64,000 nucleotides of DNA, taken from the NCBI GenBank assembly GCA_002842095.1, contig PHCB01000001.1:124001-188000 (forward strand), given 5' to 3'. Of the stretch, positions 10,742 to 20,747 are shown piece by piece (the first letter of the stretch is position 1; each line of letters starts with the position of its first letter). The stretch comes from a candidate division BRC1 bacterium HGW-BRC1-1. GTDB lineage: Bacteria; Sumerlaeota; Sumerlaeia; Sumerlaeales; Sumerlaeaceae. The translations under genes and the position numbers were made by a program. The notes under the pieces are model-generated. The model saw only the letters and a list, made by a program, of their open reading frames with translations, ran no database searches and was not told where the DNA came from.

Positions 10742-11590
10742 ATGAAGATCAACCGTAACACGGCGCTGGCCGTGGCATTCCTTGCAGGCATCACGCTGCT
10801 CTGCTCGGCGCAAACGTCACCCGCGCAGGCTGTGCGCCAAGTAAGTCGTCCCGTCGTCAGCCAATCAAAGAAGAGTTCCGCGTCCACAAAATCCACGAAG
10901 TCTTCGGTTTCTAAAAAATCGAATTCGAAGAAGCAAACTTCAGAGACTGACCCACCCGGGAGAAACTCTGAAGTCGACGGAGAAACAACTTCGACCTCCT
11001 CTGCAAAAGTGAAGCCTGCCTCAACCCCGGTTAACGTGCGTTCCCTCACCGGCGATCAGCAGAAACGCGCCAACGAATTGGGCAAATGGCTCAACGCAAT
11101 TTCTTCCCAAAGAGAACCCACCCCGGAGCACAAGGCCGCTTTACGCACAACCCTCCAGGCGGCAAGTATGGGATCGGTCCAGCCCGATCCACGCATCGTG
11201 GAGGATCTGGCTCTGGATCTGTGCGCCGCCATGACTATCGGGAACCTGACCTCCGGCGACAAAGATCGTCTTTCTGAAGATATCTGTCTCGTACTCAACA
11301 GCGGCGCTTTTTCCAAAGAGGAAGTGCACGCAGTCATCGACAAATGTCGATCCCGCCTTCAGGCCAGCGGAGTGGCCTATGCGGACTTGCAAAAGATCGT
11401 CAGTGACTTGCAGGCCATCTCTTTTGATTTGCAGCACCGGACCAAAGTCTTGCCAACCCCAACACCCGCGCCTGAAGCCACCCCGGCCCCCACGCGGCAC
11501 CTGTTACCAGCACCATCGCGAGGCGTGATAACCGCACCCATCGCTACGCCAACGGCATCGCAAAAGCTGCCCTCACCCCGCATGGATTGA
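10742..11590 (+). CDS. Exported hypothetical protein with Ser/Lys-rich segment
   Basis: N-terminal signal sequence MKINRNTALAVAFLAGITLLCSAQTSPAQA; SKKSSASTKSTKSSVSKKSNSKK tract. Confidence 0.6.
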   Translation: MKINRNTALAVAFLAGITLLCSAQTSPAQAVRQVSRPVVSQSKKSSASTKSTKSSVSKKSNSKKQTSETDPPGRNSEVDGETTSTSSAKVKPASTPVNVRSLTGDQQKRANELGKWLNAISSQREPTPEHKAALRTTLQAASMGSVQPDPRIVEDLALDLCAAMTIGNLTSGDKDRLSEDICLVLNSGAFSKEEVHAVIDKCRSRLQASGVAYADLQKIVSDLQAISFDLQHRTKVLPTPTPAPEATPAPTRHLLPAPSRGVITAPIATPTASQKLPSPRMD

Positions 11591-11602
11591 GGAGGGCACC
11601 GC

Positions 11603-12724
11603 CTACAGGCAAAGCCTCTCAAGATTGAAATAGTCGCGATAGGCATTCACCATGGCCAGATAATTTACCAGGGGCACACTTGCGGTGATGGCGTTGCTGG
11701 CCGTCAGGATATGGCCACCGTTGCCCAACCCCGCTTCGATGCATGCAATGGTCTGGGCCGCGACCTCCTCGGGTGATGCAAAGCTCAGTGTGGTTCCGCA
11801 ATCGATATTCCCCAACAGCGTGGTGCGGTCACCATACAGCGATTTCAGTCGGGCCAAATCCATCCCCGCATGCAGATCGATTTCGATGTAGCCATCGGCC
11901 TCGCAGCCAAACAGAAAATCCTCGATCACCGGCCACAGATGCCCGTCGCTGGCGTTTACTGCCCACTTGCCTTCGGTATGAGCGCGCTGCGACACATGGG
12001 CCACTTCCGGCACGATAAACTCGCAATACACATCGCGCGAGATGAGAGGCCGGTTGCCCGCAAAATCTCCGCCCACGCCCACCACGTCGCAGCCGATCTC
12101 GAGATATTTGTCCAGATGGCGAAATGACGATTCCGTGGCCAGCGCGAAATGTTCGGCTGCCACATCCGGATCCAGCAGCATCGTCTGCATCAGATCCACA
12201 TCGGTCCAGATGCCATGGTCATAGGTTGGCACCATGAGTAACAAGTCCACCCCACGCCGCGCCATCTCCTCCCGAATCTTCGCAAACACGAGGTAACGTC
12301 TGTCGGGTAGCGCGGGCGGTGTTTCGCGCCGTTCATCGTTACGTGTCCGTACGCGCTCGACCGGATCATCATCGAGATCCTCCGAGGGTATCGGCATGGC
12401 GCCTAACTGCTGGTCCGCCACCTCCGGACTCGGCACGCAATATATCATGTCGTGGCCCAGGCGCTGCGCCATCTCCACGCGATCCACCGCCTCGCGGCGC
12501 ACCGCTTCGTCCCACCCCACCTCGGCCACCAGCGCGAGCCAGGTTTCCTCGCAGGCCGCAAAGGGGCGGCCAAGCACGGCGTCTGCCACGGGTGACAGCA
12601 ATACGTACTCAAAAACAGGTGTGCGGTCTGGCGTTTCATGATTGAAAGCTGCGGTCACACGTTCGCGGCTGGTCATAGCGGTTGTCATACCCAACAACCG
12701 GGTCAAGTTATGCGAGCCTTTCAA
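11603..12724 (-). CDS. Uroporphyrinogen decarboxylase (URO-D) family protein, MtaA/CmuA-like
   Basis: RVTAAFNHETPDRTPVFEY, GNIDCGTTLSFASPEEVAAQTIACIEAG, GGHILTASNAI. Confidence 0.7.
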   Translation of the reverse strand: MKGSHNLTRLLGMTTAMTSRERVTAAFNHETPDRTPVFEYVLLSPVADAVLGRPFAACEETWLALVAEVGWDEAVRREAVDRVEMAQRLGHDMIYCVPSPEVADQQLGAMPIPSEDLDDDPVERVRTRNDERRETPPALPDRRYLVFAKIREEMARRGVDLLLMVPTYDHGIWTDVDLMQTMLLDPDVAAEHFALATESSFRHLDKYLEIGCDVVGVGGDFAGNRPLISRDVYCEFIVPEVAHVSQRAHTEGKWAVNASDGHLWPVIEDFLFGCEADGYIEIDLHAGMDLARLKSLYGDRTTLLGNIDCGTTLSFASPEEVAAQTIACIEAGLGNGGHILTASNAITASVPLVNYLAMVNAYRDYFNLERLCL

Positions 12725-12820
12725 GAGAATCTCTCACCTCCCTTGACACACCCAATTATCGTGGCTCTTGCTCACACCATCGTTTCATTTAATGCCGGAA
12801 CAACGGAGCACTGACACGCC

Positions 12821-14308
12821 ATGAGCACCCCACAGTCCATTTCTCTTGCCGCCTCACCTGCCCTTACCGCAGCCCCTGCGCGCCGTTCGCTGGCGCTCGA
12901 TGCTCTTCGCGGCTGGGCCATTCTCACGATGGTGCTCTCCGGCATGGTGCCCGATGCGCTGCCGACATGGATGCACCACGCGCAGGTAATCCACGGAAAG
13001 TATAACCCCGCCGTGCCCGGCATCACTTGGGTTGATCTGGTCTTTCCATTCTTCCTTTTTGCCATGGGGGCGGCCATTCCCTTCGCGCTGCGCCGCCGCA
13101 TTGAACGCGGCATGACCAATTTGCAGGCCGTTGCGACCGCCTTCAAACGCGGATTTCTGCTGATCATCTTCGCAATTTTTCAACACCATGTGGGCCCCTG
13201 GTCATTGCAGGCCAAAACCGGCCCGGGCGCACTGCCCATGATCCTCGCCCTCGCGGGCTTCGCCGTGATGTTCCTCGTTCTCGTGCGCATGCCGGATCGC
13301 ATCCCGACCCCGCTGGCGTGGGCGTTGCGCGCAGTGGGTTGGCTGGGCGGCGCGTTGATCGTCTGGGGTGTATACGGGAAATTTGATTCTGAGAACAATA
13401 TCATCCTCTGGCTCCTCGCCCAGATGGCCGTCTTCGGATCGCTGGCGTGGCTGGCCACGCGCAACAGCCTCACAGCGCGCCTCGGCATACTCGGCTTTCT
13501 CATGGCGATCCGGTTGGCTTCCAACGAGACCGGTTGGGTTAACTGGCTCAGTGCCAACACATCCATTCCGGGAATTTTTTCCATGGGTCCATGGGGCCTG
13601 CTCTTCATCGTTATCCCCGGAACCATCGCCGGCGACCTCATCCAGAAATGGATGCGCTCAAGTGGCCGCGACGAACCGGCCTCCGCGGTTAACGCATGGT
13701 CCCCCACCCGCCTGTGGATCATCGCCCTTGCGATGCTCGGACTCAACGCCGCCGTCCTCGTGGGGCTGGCTCCCGCGGGCGTCCCCGATCCCGCCCTGGG
13801 TATCCTTGCACGCTGGGCACCCATCGCCACGCCCATCATTATCGCACTCACTCTGGCTGCAGGAATGCTCCTCGCCAAGCCCTCCTCAGAAGCAGAGAAA
13901 CTTCTGCGCACTCTGTTCGTGTGGGGAACCTATTGGTTGGTCCTTGGCCTGCTGTTCGAACCATACGAAGGCGGCATAAAAAAAGACTCCGCCACCATGA
14001 GTTATTATTTCGTCACGGCCGGGCTCGCCCTCTTCATGCTCATCTCTTTTATGATCATCATCGATATCCTGGGGCACCGTCGCTGGTTCGCGGGTTTGCT
14101 GGTGGATAACGGCCAGAACCCGATGATCGCCTACGTCGGTTTCGCGCACCTCATGTTCCCCATCATGGTACTCGTTGGCGCACCGGCACTTCTGGACAAA
14201 ATGTTCGACGGTCCCGCCCTCGGCATGACACGCGCCATTCTTCAAACCCTGCTGCTGGCCGTGATCGTGAGTGGATTCACCCGCGCAAAAATCTTCTGGC
14301 GCTCGTGA
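12821..14308 (+). CDS. DUF5009 / heparan-alpha-glucosaminide N-acetyltransferase-like membrane protein
   Basis: RSLALDALRGWAILTMVLSGMVPDALPTWMHHAQ...GITWVDLVFPFFLFAMGAAIPFAL; multiple TM helices. Confidence 0.7.
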   Translation: MSTPQSISLAASPALTAAPARRSLALDALRGWAILTMVLSGMVPDALPTWMHHAQVIHGKYNPAVPGITWVDLVFPFFLFAMGAAIPFALRRRIERGMTNLQAVATAFKRGFLLIIFAIFQHHVGPWSLQAKTGPGALPMILALAGFAVMFLVLVRMPDRIPTPLAWALRAVGWLGGALIVWGVYGKFDSENNIILWLLAQMAVFGSLAWLATRNSLTARLGILGFLMAIRLASNETGWVNWLSANTSIPGIFSMGPWGLLFIVIPGTIAGDLIQKWMRSSGRDEPASAVNAWSPTRLWIIALAMLGLNAAVLVGLAPAGVPDPALGILARWAPIATPIIIALTLAAGMLLAKPSSEAEKLLRTLFVWGTYWLVLGLLFEPYEGGIKKDSATMSYYFVTAGLALFMLISFMIIIDILGHRRWFAGLLVDNGQNPMIAYVGFAHLMFPIMVLVGAPALLDKMFDGPALGMTRAILQTLLLAVIVSGFTRAKIFWRS

Positions 14309-14319
14309 GGCAACTGCAA

Positions 14320-15921
14320 CTACGCCCGACGCAAAACGCTCCCGCCCCGCTCACCCGTCAGCTTGCCGTTCAGTATTTCCGGCACACCACCAACCACGAC
14401 CATCTCCACCCCGCTTGCATATTTATGCGGCTCCGAAAATGTGGCGTGATCCTCAAATCGATCCCAATCGAGCATGAGCAAATCGGCGATGTAACCCTCG
14501 CGAATCAGCCCCCGTCGTTTGAACCCGAACACTTCACACGGCAACGAGGTCACCTTGGCAACCGCCGCCGGCAGGGTCATCATCGGGCGCTCCTTCACGT
14601 AATCCCGGAAGAACTTCGGGAAGGCCCCATAAGCCCGCGGATGCGGCGCACCCTCCGATAGCTGACCGTTCGTGCACCGGCATTCCGCGTCGCTGCACAC
14701 CATGCCCAGAGGATGAAGAATCGCCGCATCGGTTTCATCGGCACTCATGGTAAAATTCGAGATGGTCACTCCCATGCGGCTCCGCACAAGCAGATCGAAA
14801 AACAGATCCATGGCTCCGCGCCCCGTTAACCGAGCCACATCGCTCAGGCGATTCCCCTCAAATCCGCGGTACTCCGCGCAGCCGGCTTCCACCAGAAGGA
14901 TTTCCCCCCACGGCTCGCAGCCGGCGTAATCCTCCCTCAATTCCCGTTCCAATTTCGCCTGCGATGCGGGGTCCTTCAAGCGCGCCACACACTCCGCATG
15001 GCCACCGGCCCGCCCCCAACGCGGCAGCAGTGTCGACAACTCGGTGCTGGAGGCCGTGTAAGGATACTTGTCGAAGCGAACCATTCCGCCGCGCTCGTTC
15101 GTCTTCTCGACCCGGTCAATAATTCCCGCCACCTTGCCCCAGTTGCGACGGCCCGAGGCCTTCAAATGGCTGTATTGCGCCTGACAATCAACGCGCTCCA
15201 CCACGTTGAAAAACTCTTCGGCCGCCTTCGTCAAACTGTCACCCTCGCCCCGCACGTGCGAAGCGTAAATCCCGCCCCGCCGCGCCGCCGCGCGCTGCAA
15301 CGTTACAATTTCATCAGTGGAAGCAAACATGCCGGGAGCATAAATCAGGCCCGTCGACAGGCCCATCGCCCCCGCTTCCATGGCCTGCTCAACCAGCGCC
15401 TCCATGGCGCGCATTTCGCGGGCATCCGCCGCTCGATCCGCAAACCCCATGGCCACGCCCCTCACGTTACCGTGGCCCGCGAACGCCGCCACGTTCACCG
15501 CCGGCACCGCCTCTTCCAATCGCTCAAAATAATGCGCCGGAGAATCCCAGTCGAGGTCCAAACCGCGACGCGGCAAAATCTCCCACTCCTCGCTGCGCAT
15601 CACGTCATTCATGGGAAACGCGCTCATCCCGCAATTGCCCACGATCTCGGTTGTCACACCCTGCCACAACTTCGATTCCGCATTGGGATCGATCAACAAA
15701 TTGAAATCGCTGTGCGAATGCACATCCACAAACCCGGGAGTCACAAGTTGCCCCCTGGCATCCACAACCTTATCTGCCGAGTCTGCCCGGGGAGCGTCCT
15801 CCGCCCCATCCCGCCACACGGCGGTTATCTCCCCGTTCGTCACCGTCAGACCACCCACAAAGGGCTCCGCTCCCGAACCATCCACAATCGTCGCATTGGT
15901 CACAATAAGATCAGCGGTCAT
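14320..15921 (-). CDS. N-acyl-D-amino-acid deacylase / D-aminoacylase family amidohydrolase
   Basis: DLIVTNATIVDGSGAEPFVGG, TPGFVDVHSHSDFNLLIDPNAESKLWQGVTTEIVGNCGMSAFP; start ATG at 15921 overlaps the mazG stop (ATGA). Confidence 0.85.
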   Translation of the reverse strand: MTADLIVTNATIVDGSGAEPFVGGLTVTNGEITAVWRDGAEDAPRADSADKVVDARGQLVTPGFVDVHSHSDFNLLIDPNAESKLWQGVTTEIVGNCGMSAFPMNDVMRSEEWEILPRRGLDLDWDSPAHYFERLEEAVPAVNVAAFAGHGNVRGVAMGFADRAADAREMRAMEALVEQAMEAGAMGLSTGLIYAPGMFASTDEIVTLQRAAARRGGIYASHVRGEGDSLTKAAEEFFNVVERVDCQAQYSHLKASGRRNWGKVAGIIDRVEKTNERGGMVRFDKYPYTASSTELSTLLPRWGRAGGHAECVARLKDPASQAKLERELREDYAGCEPWGEILLVEAGCAEYRGFEGNRLSDVARLTGRGAMDLFFDLLVRSRMGVTISNFTMSADETDAAILHPLGMVCSDAECRCTNGQLSEGAPHPRAYGAFPKFFRDYVKERPMMTLPAAVAKVTSLPCEVFGFKRRGLIREGYIADLLMLDWDRFEDHATFSEPHKYASGVEMVVVGGVPEILNGKLTGERGGSVLRRA

Positions 15922-16751
15922 GATCCCTGCTCCTCTGAGTCGTCCGTGCAAACAACCTTGGCCTGGTTCCAGGCAGCCATCATCTCGGCCAGCGGCATCT
16001 GCTTCAACTCGCGTCCCTGATTGTGAGCGCAAGCCTCCACCGCCGCGAACCGGCTTCGGAACTTCTCGCACGTCCGGCGAACGGTTTCCTCGGCGTCCAC
16101 ACCCAAATGCCGCGCCACGTTGGACAGCGCGAAAATCAAATCCCCCAGTTCCTCGGCCGCATGAACGGTGTCCTTCTCGGCCAGAGCTTCTCGCAGTTCG
16201 GCAACCTCTTCCTCCACCTTGGCCAGCACCTGCTCCATGGTCTCCCACTCAAAACCCACCCGCCCGGCCTTCTCCTGCATGCGCTGCGCCTTCAGCAGGG
16301 CAGGCAAATGGCGGGGGACATTTGTCAGCACCGAGGGGGGCGCTTCAGTCGGCGATACCTTCGCCGCCCGCTCCTCCGCTTTCAGTTGATCCCAATTGTC
16401 CGTAACCTCACCCGCGGTGGCGGCCTCCACCTCGGCAAACACATGCGGGTGGCGCCGCACCATTTTGTCCGACGCCGAAGCAATCACCTCGTCGATCTCA
16501 AACCGGTCGAAGCGCTGCGCCAGCACCGAGTGGAACACCACCTGCAACAAGACATCGCCCAGTTCCTCTTTCAGGTCGCTGTAATCTCCCCGATCAATGG
16601 CATCGAGCGCCTCATACGCCTCCTCAATCATGTAGGGCTTCAGAGACTCATGGGTCTGCTCGCGATCCCACGGGCATCCTCCCGGCTCCTGCAGACGCTC
16701 CATTATGCGCACCAGGCGCCGGAAGGGATCCGATATTTCATGAAAGGCCAT
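15918..16751 (-). CDS. mazG: MazG family nucleoside triphosphate pyrophosphohydrolase
   Basis: GGCPWDREQTHESLKPYMIEEAYEALDAIDRGDYSDLKEELGDVLLQVVFHS; second MazG-like motif EELGDLIFALSNVARHL. Confidence 0.92.
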   Translation of the reverse strand: MAFHEISDPFRRLVRIMERLQEPGGCPWDREQTHESLKPYMIEEAYEALDAIDRGDYSDLKEELGDVLLQVVFHSVLAQRFDRFEIDEVIASASDKMVRRHPHVFAEVEAATAGEVTDNWDQLKAEERAAKVSPTEAPPSVLTNVPRHLPALLKAQRMQEKAGRVGFEWETMEQVLAKVEEEVAELREALAEKDTVHAAEELGDLIFALSNVARHLGVDAEETVRRTCEKFRSRFAAVEACAHNQGRELKQMPLAEMMAAWNQAKVVCTDDSEEQGS

Positions 16752-16922
16752 GAGCGTTCATCCTTGATTGATGCCTTGAATTAGAATCCATCCGCCGTGA
16801 TGAGTTAAGAAAAATCAGACCCGGTTCTGAGCGACACTGATTTTCATTCTGCAAGATTGCCTCGCACCCCGTAAAACAATTGTAGACGCAACGCCACGCA
16901 TCCCGTATCCGAACTCAAACCC

Positions 16923-18533
16923 ATGACAGACGAAACCGCCTCACCCCTCGAAGAAATATCGCCCGCAAGATTTCGCTTCTTTGCCATAGTCATTCTGGCC
17001 ATCGCGGCGCTGCTCTCATTTTACCGGCTTGGCGATACGCAACTACGGGTCAATGCCGAGATTCGGGCGTTTGAGATATCTCAAACGATGCACGAAACCG
17101 GCAACTACCTCATGCCGGAATATCATGGCGATGAGCGCGTGAACAAGCCCCCTCTCTATTACTGGATGGCCCTTGCCGCAAGCGCCCTGTTGGGAGAATT
17201 CTCACTCCTCGCGCTGCGCCTTCCGGCAGCTTTCGCGAGCATCGGGATGGTGCTGCTCATTCTTGCATGGGGTCGCCTCATGGGTCTCACCCGAGGTCCC
17301 ACCCTGCTTGCCATGGCTCTGTTCGTTGTCTGCTACGACGTGATGGTTTTGTCCCGCCGGGGGGGCTTCGAGATGGCGATGTGCTTCTTCGCCTCTGCAT
17401 CGCTCTACGCCTGCGCGCGGGCAGCGCTATCCTCGAACCCGCGTCCTTGGGGCTGGATAGCCGCCCTGGCTTTCGCTCTGGGGTTTCTCATCAAAGGCAC
17501 CCCCATGTTTCTGTTGGTACCTCTCGTTGCGGGAATATGGATGATTTCTCTGCGGCGCGGGCGCGAGTTGCTGAAACCTTACTTGCTCCTCACGGCCGCC
17601 ATCGCGTTGCTGCTCGGCCTCTCCTGGCACATCTACGCATTGTTCTATTCGGAAGAGGTTCGCGAAAACATCGTCGGCGCGGCGCTGCTTCCCTTTGGAG
17701 TCAGAACCGAAGAAGCAGTCGGGGCCGCTCATCTTGAACCTCCCTGGTTCTTTCTCGTTTCCATTTGGAAATCCGCCTTCCCCATGGCACTCTTTCTGCC
17801 ACTCACCGCGTGGTTCACCTGTCGTGAAAAAGCGTTCCCTTACAGTCCCCTCACGCGTCTTATCTTGCTGGCGGTGGTTGTGCCCTTCCTCGTTTTCAGC
17901 GCCATTCCCCAAAAGCGGGAAGATTACCTGCTTCCGATAATGCCCTATATCGCGCTGCTTACCGCTGCGGCTCTCGCATGGACAGTGAACCATCTCTCGT
18001 CAGTTCCACGGAAAATTCTGCTTTTGGTTCCCGGACTCATCGCCGCCGGGTTCATGCTCTTCATGTCCCCGATCGCCTCCATCGGTTTTGTCTGGGTTGC
18101 CGATTGGTCCGTCCTCCTTGCGCTTGGGTTTGGGCTCGCCCTCGCCGGTTACGGCATCGTGCTTCTGCGCGCCCTGCACATCCGCACATTGCCAACCGCT
18201 TTCGTCGCAGCCTTCCTCGGCTTCACCATGGTGTGGTGGTGGTACTTCGGCACCATGCGTTACTACGAAGACGGCTTCGGCTCCGGGCGAATCTGGGAAC
18301 AACCGCAGTTCAACAAACCCCACTGGGATGCCAAGTTTGCGGCCTCACCCTTTCTGTCCGATTTACTCGACGTAGAGAATGGTCTCGAAAATCTGGAAGA
18401 GCGACGCCTGAAAAAAATCCAGTATGAACAGATTAAAGCAAGACGCCTGATATTAAAAGCCGAGGGACTAACCACCGGCACCGCCACGACTCTCATCAAC
18501 CATCCCACGCCCTTGCAAGGAGCCCGACCATGA
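16923..18533 (+). CDS. Glycosyltransferase family 39 (ArnT/PMT-like) membrane protein
   Basis: DGDERVNKPPLYYWMALAASALLGEFSLLALRLPAAFASIG typical of GT39; multi-TM. Confidence 0.75.
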   Translation: MTDETASPLEEISPARFRFFAIVILAIAALLSFYRLGDTQLRVNAEIRAFEISQTMHETGNYLMPEYHGDERVNKPPLYYWMALAASALLGEFSLLALRLPAAFASIGMVLLILAWGRLMGLTRGPTLLAMALFVVCYDVMVLSRRGGFEMAMCFFASASLYACARAALSSNPRPWGWIAALAFALGFLIKGTPMFLLVPLVAGIWMISLRRGRELLKPYLLLTAAIALLLGLSWHIYALFYSEEVRENIVGAALLPFGVRTEEAVGAAHLEPPWFFLVSIWKSAFPMALFLPLTAWFTCREKAFPYSPLTRLILLAVVVPFLVFSAIPQKREDYLLPIMPYIALLTAAALAWTVNHLSSVPRKILLLVPGLIAAGFMLFMSPIASIGFVWVADWSVLLALGFGLALAGYGIVLLRALHIRTLPTAFVAAFLGFTMVWWWYFGTMRYYEDGFGSGRIWEQPQFNKPHWDAKFAASPFLSDLLDVENGLENLEERRLKKIQYEQIKARRLILKAEGLTTGTATTLINHPTPLQGARP

Positions 18534-19552
18534 CCACGAGAGACATTGGCTTTGCAGTGATCGGTTGTGGCCTGATGGGTGCGCGTCATGTGGAAATCTT
18601 GCACGCGACCCCTGGCGCAAGGGTGGTTTGCGTGGTCGACACCGACCTCGACACCGCAACCCGCACCGCCGCTCTATGCCCGGACAGCGCCGTCGTTGCC
18701 AGTAGCTATGAAGCGGCCCTGGCTCGGAGTGACATCGATGCCGTTGTCATCTGTCTGCCCAGCGGTCAACACGCGGCGGCCGGGATGCTCGCGGCCCGCG
18801 CCGGAAAACATGTCATCATGGAGAAACCCATCGCGGTGAAAACGGGCGATGGACAACGCCTCGTGGATGAATGCGAGCGCGCCGGCGTTCTCTGCGCCGT
18901 CATCTGCCAGAACCGCTTTTCCGACGCCATGCAGGCCGTTAAAGCGGCTTTCGATCGAGGCGACATGGGCGCTCCCCTGCTTGGGCGGGCGTCCGTAAAG
19001 TGGTATCGCCACGATCCCTACTACGCCCAGAGCAACTGGCGCGGACGCGTCGATGGCGAGGGCGGCGGCGTGCTCATGAACCAAGCGGTTCACTCCCTCG
19101 ACCAACTCATCTGGTTCTTCGGAGAGCCCACCGAGGTCAAAGGCATGACCCACCACAGCCGTGCCGTACTGGAAACCGAGGACGTGGGTCTGGCCCTGCT
19201 GCGATTTCCCGGAGGGGCCATCGCCACCCTCGAAGCGTCGACCAGCACCTTCCCCGGTTTTGAAGAGCGCATCGAGATTCACACCTCTCTGGCCACAGCC
19301 ATCATCGAACGCGGCAACCTCATTTTCTGGAGCCACCAGAATGACCTCCCCACACCCGAACCACCAGTCTTTCCGCCGGCCACACCCGGACTCAGCCCCA
19401 AGTATGCCCTTTTCCAACGGCAATATTTCAACATCCTCGACGCCATCCACGGCCGCGCCCCTCTGGTTGTGACTCCGCAACAAGCGGTGTCCGTGGTGGA
19501 AAACACGCTCGCGATCTACGCCGAGGAAAAAGCGCAGCAGAATGGCGTCTGA
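18530..19552 (+). CDS. Gfo/Idh/MocA family oxidoreductase
   Basis: N-terminal Rossmann GFAVIGCGLMGARHVEIL; AGKHVIMEKPIAV; ATGA overlap with upstream GT39 gene. Confidence 0.85.
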   Translation: MTTRDIGFAVIGCGLMGARHVEILHATPGARVVCVVDTDLDTATRTAALCPDSAVVASSYEAALARSDIDAVVICLPSGQHAAAGMLAARAGKHVIMEKPIAVKTGDGQRLVDECERAGVLCAVICQNRFSDAMQAVKAAFDRGDMGAPLLGRASVKWYRHDPYYAQSNWRGRVDGEGGGVLMNQAVHSLDQLIWFFGEPTEVKGMTHHSRAVLETEDVGLALLRFPGGAIATLEASTSTFPGFEERIEIHTSLATAIIERGNLIFWSHQNDLPTPEPPVFPPATPGLSPKYALFQRQYFNILDAIHGRAPLVVTPQQAVSVVENTLAIYAEEKAQQNGV

Positions 19553-20702
19553 ATATACGAACATCGTCGACCTCGCCCGCGATCTCGTCGCCATCCCCAG
19601 CGTAAATCCCATGGGCCGCGATGACCTGGCCGGCACCGGTGAACTCGCCTTGGCCGAGCACGTCGCGGAGTTCCTTCGCTCCATAGGAGCCGAACCTCAA
19701 ATAAGCTGGCCGCTCCCGAGCCGACCCAATCTTTGGGCATTTCTGGATCTGGGCGCCCCCGACACAATTCTCTTTGAGGCGCATCTGGATACGGTGCCCG
19801 TCGACAACATGACCATTGATCCCTACGGCGCGGAAGTGCGTGAGGGTCGCCTTTGGGGGCGGGGTGCTTGCGACACCAAGGGCCCCATGGCCGCCATGCT
19901 ATGGGCCATAGCGCAGGCCGCGAAGCAAAACAGTTGCAAGCACAATGTTTTGTTTTGTGCCGTGATGGATGAAGAATATCAGTTTACCGGCGTGCAATAC
20001 CTGCTCGACAACCTACCATCGCAGACACTCGAACAAGTTGCGCTTGCAATTATTGCAGAGCCGACGCTTCTGCTGCCCGTGACCGCCCACAAGGGTGTCA
20101 TGCGCTGGAACGCCATAACCCAAGGGAAATCAGCCCACAGCAGCACTCCACAGCTCGGCGAAAATGCGATCTATAAATTGGCCCATGCCGTGTGCGCCCT
20201 GGAGGAGCACGCGGCGACCCTGGCCAAATTTTCCCCACACCCGTTGCTGGGTTTTCCAACGCTCAGCGTCGGAACCATTCAGGGTGGGACCGCCGTCAAC
20301 GTTGTACCCGATCATGCCACTGCCAAGATCGACCGCCGTCTCATCCCTGGTGAAGACCCGGCTGGGGTGACACAAGCTTTGCGCTCACTTCTGGCCGCCT
20401 ACGGCGCAGAACTCACGGACCCGATCATGCAGGCTCCGGCCTTCGAAATTCCCAACGATCATCCCGCGGTCCAGGCTGCTCTGGCCGCTGCCAGAATGAC
20501 GGGCGTAAACGCCCCCGCACCCCTGGCGGTCAACTACGCAACTGATGCCGCGTTTTACCCCGCCCACAATATCCCTGCCGTGGTGTTCGGCCCCGGCGAC
20601 ATTGCCCAAGCCCACACGAAGGACGAGTGGATTAATCTGGAAGAACTCGAACGCGGTAGCCGGGCGTATGCAGCCCTGATTCTCGGACGCCCCCTCACCT
20701 GA
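19542..20702 (+). CDS. M20 family metallopeptidase (ArgE/DapE-like)
   Basis: LFEAHLDTVPVDNM, WGRGACDTKGPMAAMLWAI, DEEYQFTGVQYLL; 11-bp overlap with the upstream gene. Confidence 0.85.
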   Translation: MASEYTNIVDLARDLVAIPSVNPMGRDDLAGTGELALAEHVAEFLRSIGAEPQISWPLPSRPNLWAFLDLGAPDTILFEAHLDTVPVDNMTIDPYGAEVREGRLWGRGACDTKGPMAAMLWAIAQAAKQNSCKHNVLFCAVMDEEYQFTGVQYLLDNLPSQTLEQVALAIIAEPTLLLPVTAHKGVMRWNAITQGKSAHSSTPQLGENAIYKLAHAVCALEEHAATLAKFSPHPLLGFPTLSVGTIQGGTAVNVVPDHATAKIDRRLIPGEDPAGVTQALRSLLAAYGAELTDPIMQAPAFEIPNDHPAVQAALAAARMTGVNAPAPLAVNYATDAAFYPAHNIPAVVFGPGDIAQAHTKDEWINLEELERGSRAYAALILGRPLT

Positions 20703-20747
20703 CAACCACTCAATTTTTCCGCGCCGCCGCCGTAAGCTCTCAGCACT

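Noticed and set aside
14998-16020. 340-aa + strand ORF
   Set aside because: Antisense to the D-aminoacylase gene; R/H/P-rich translation typical of shadow ORFs.
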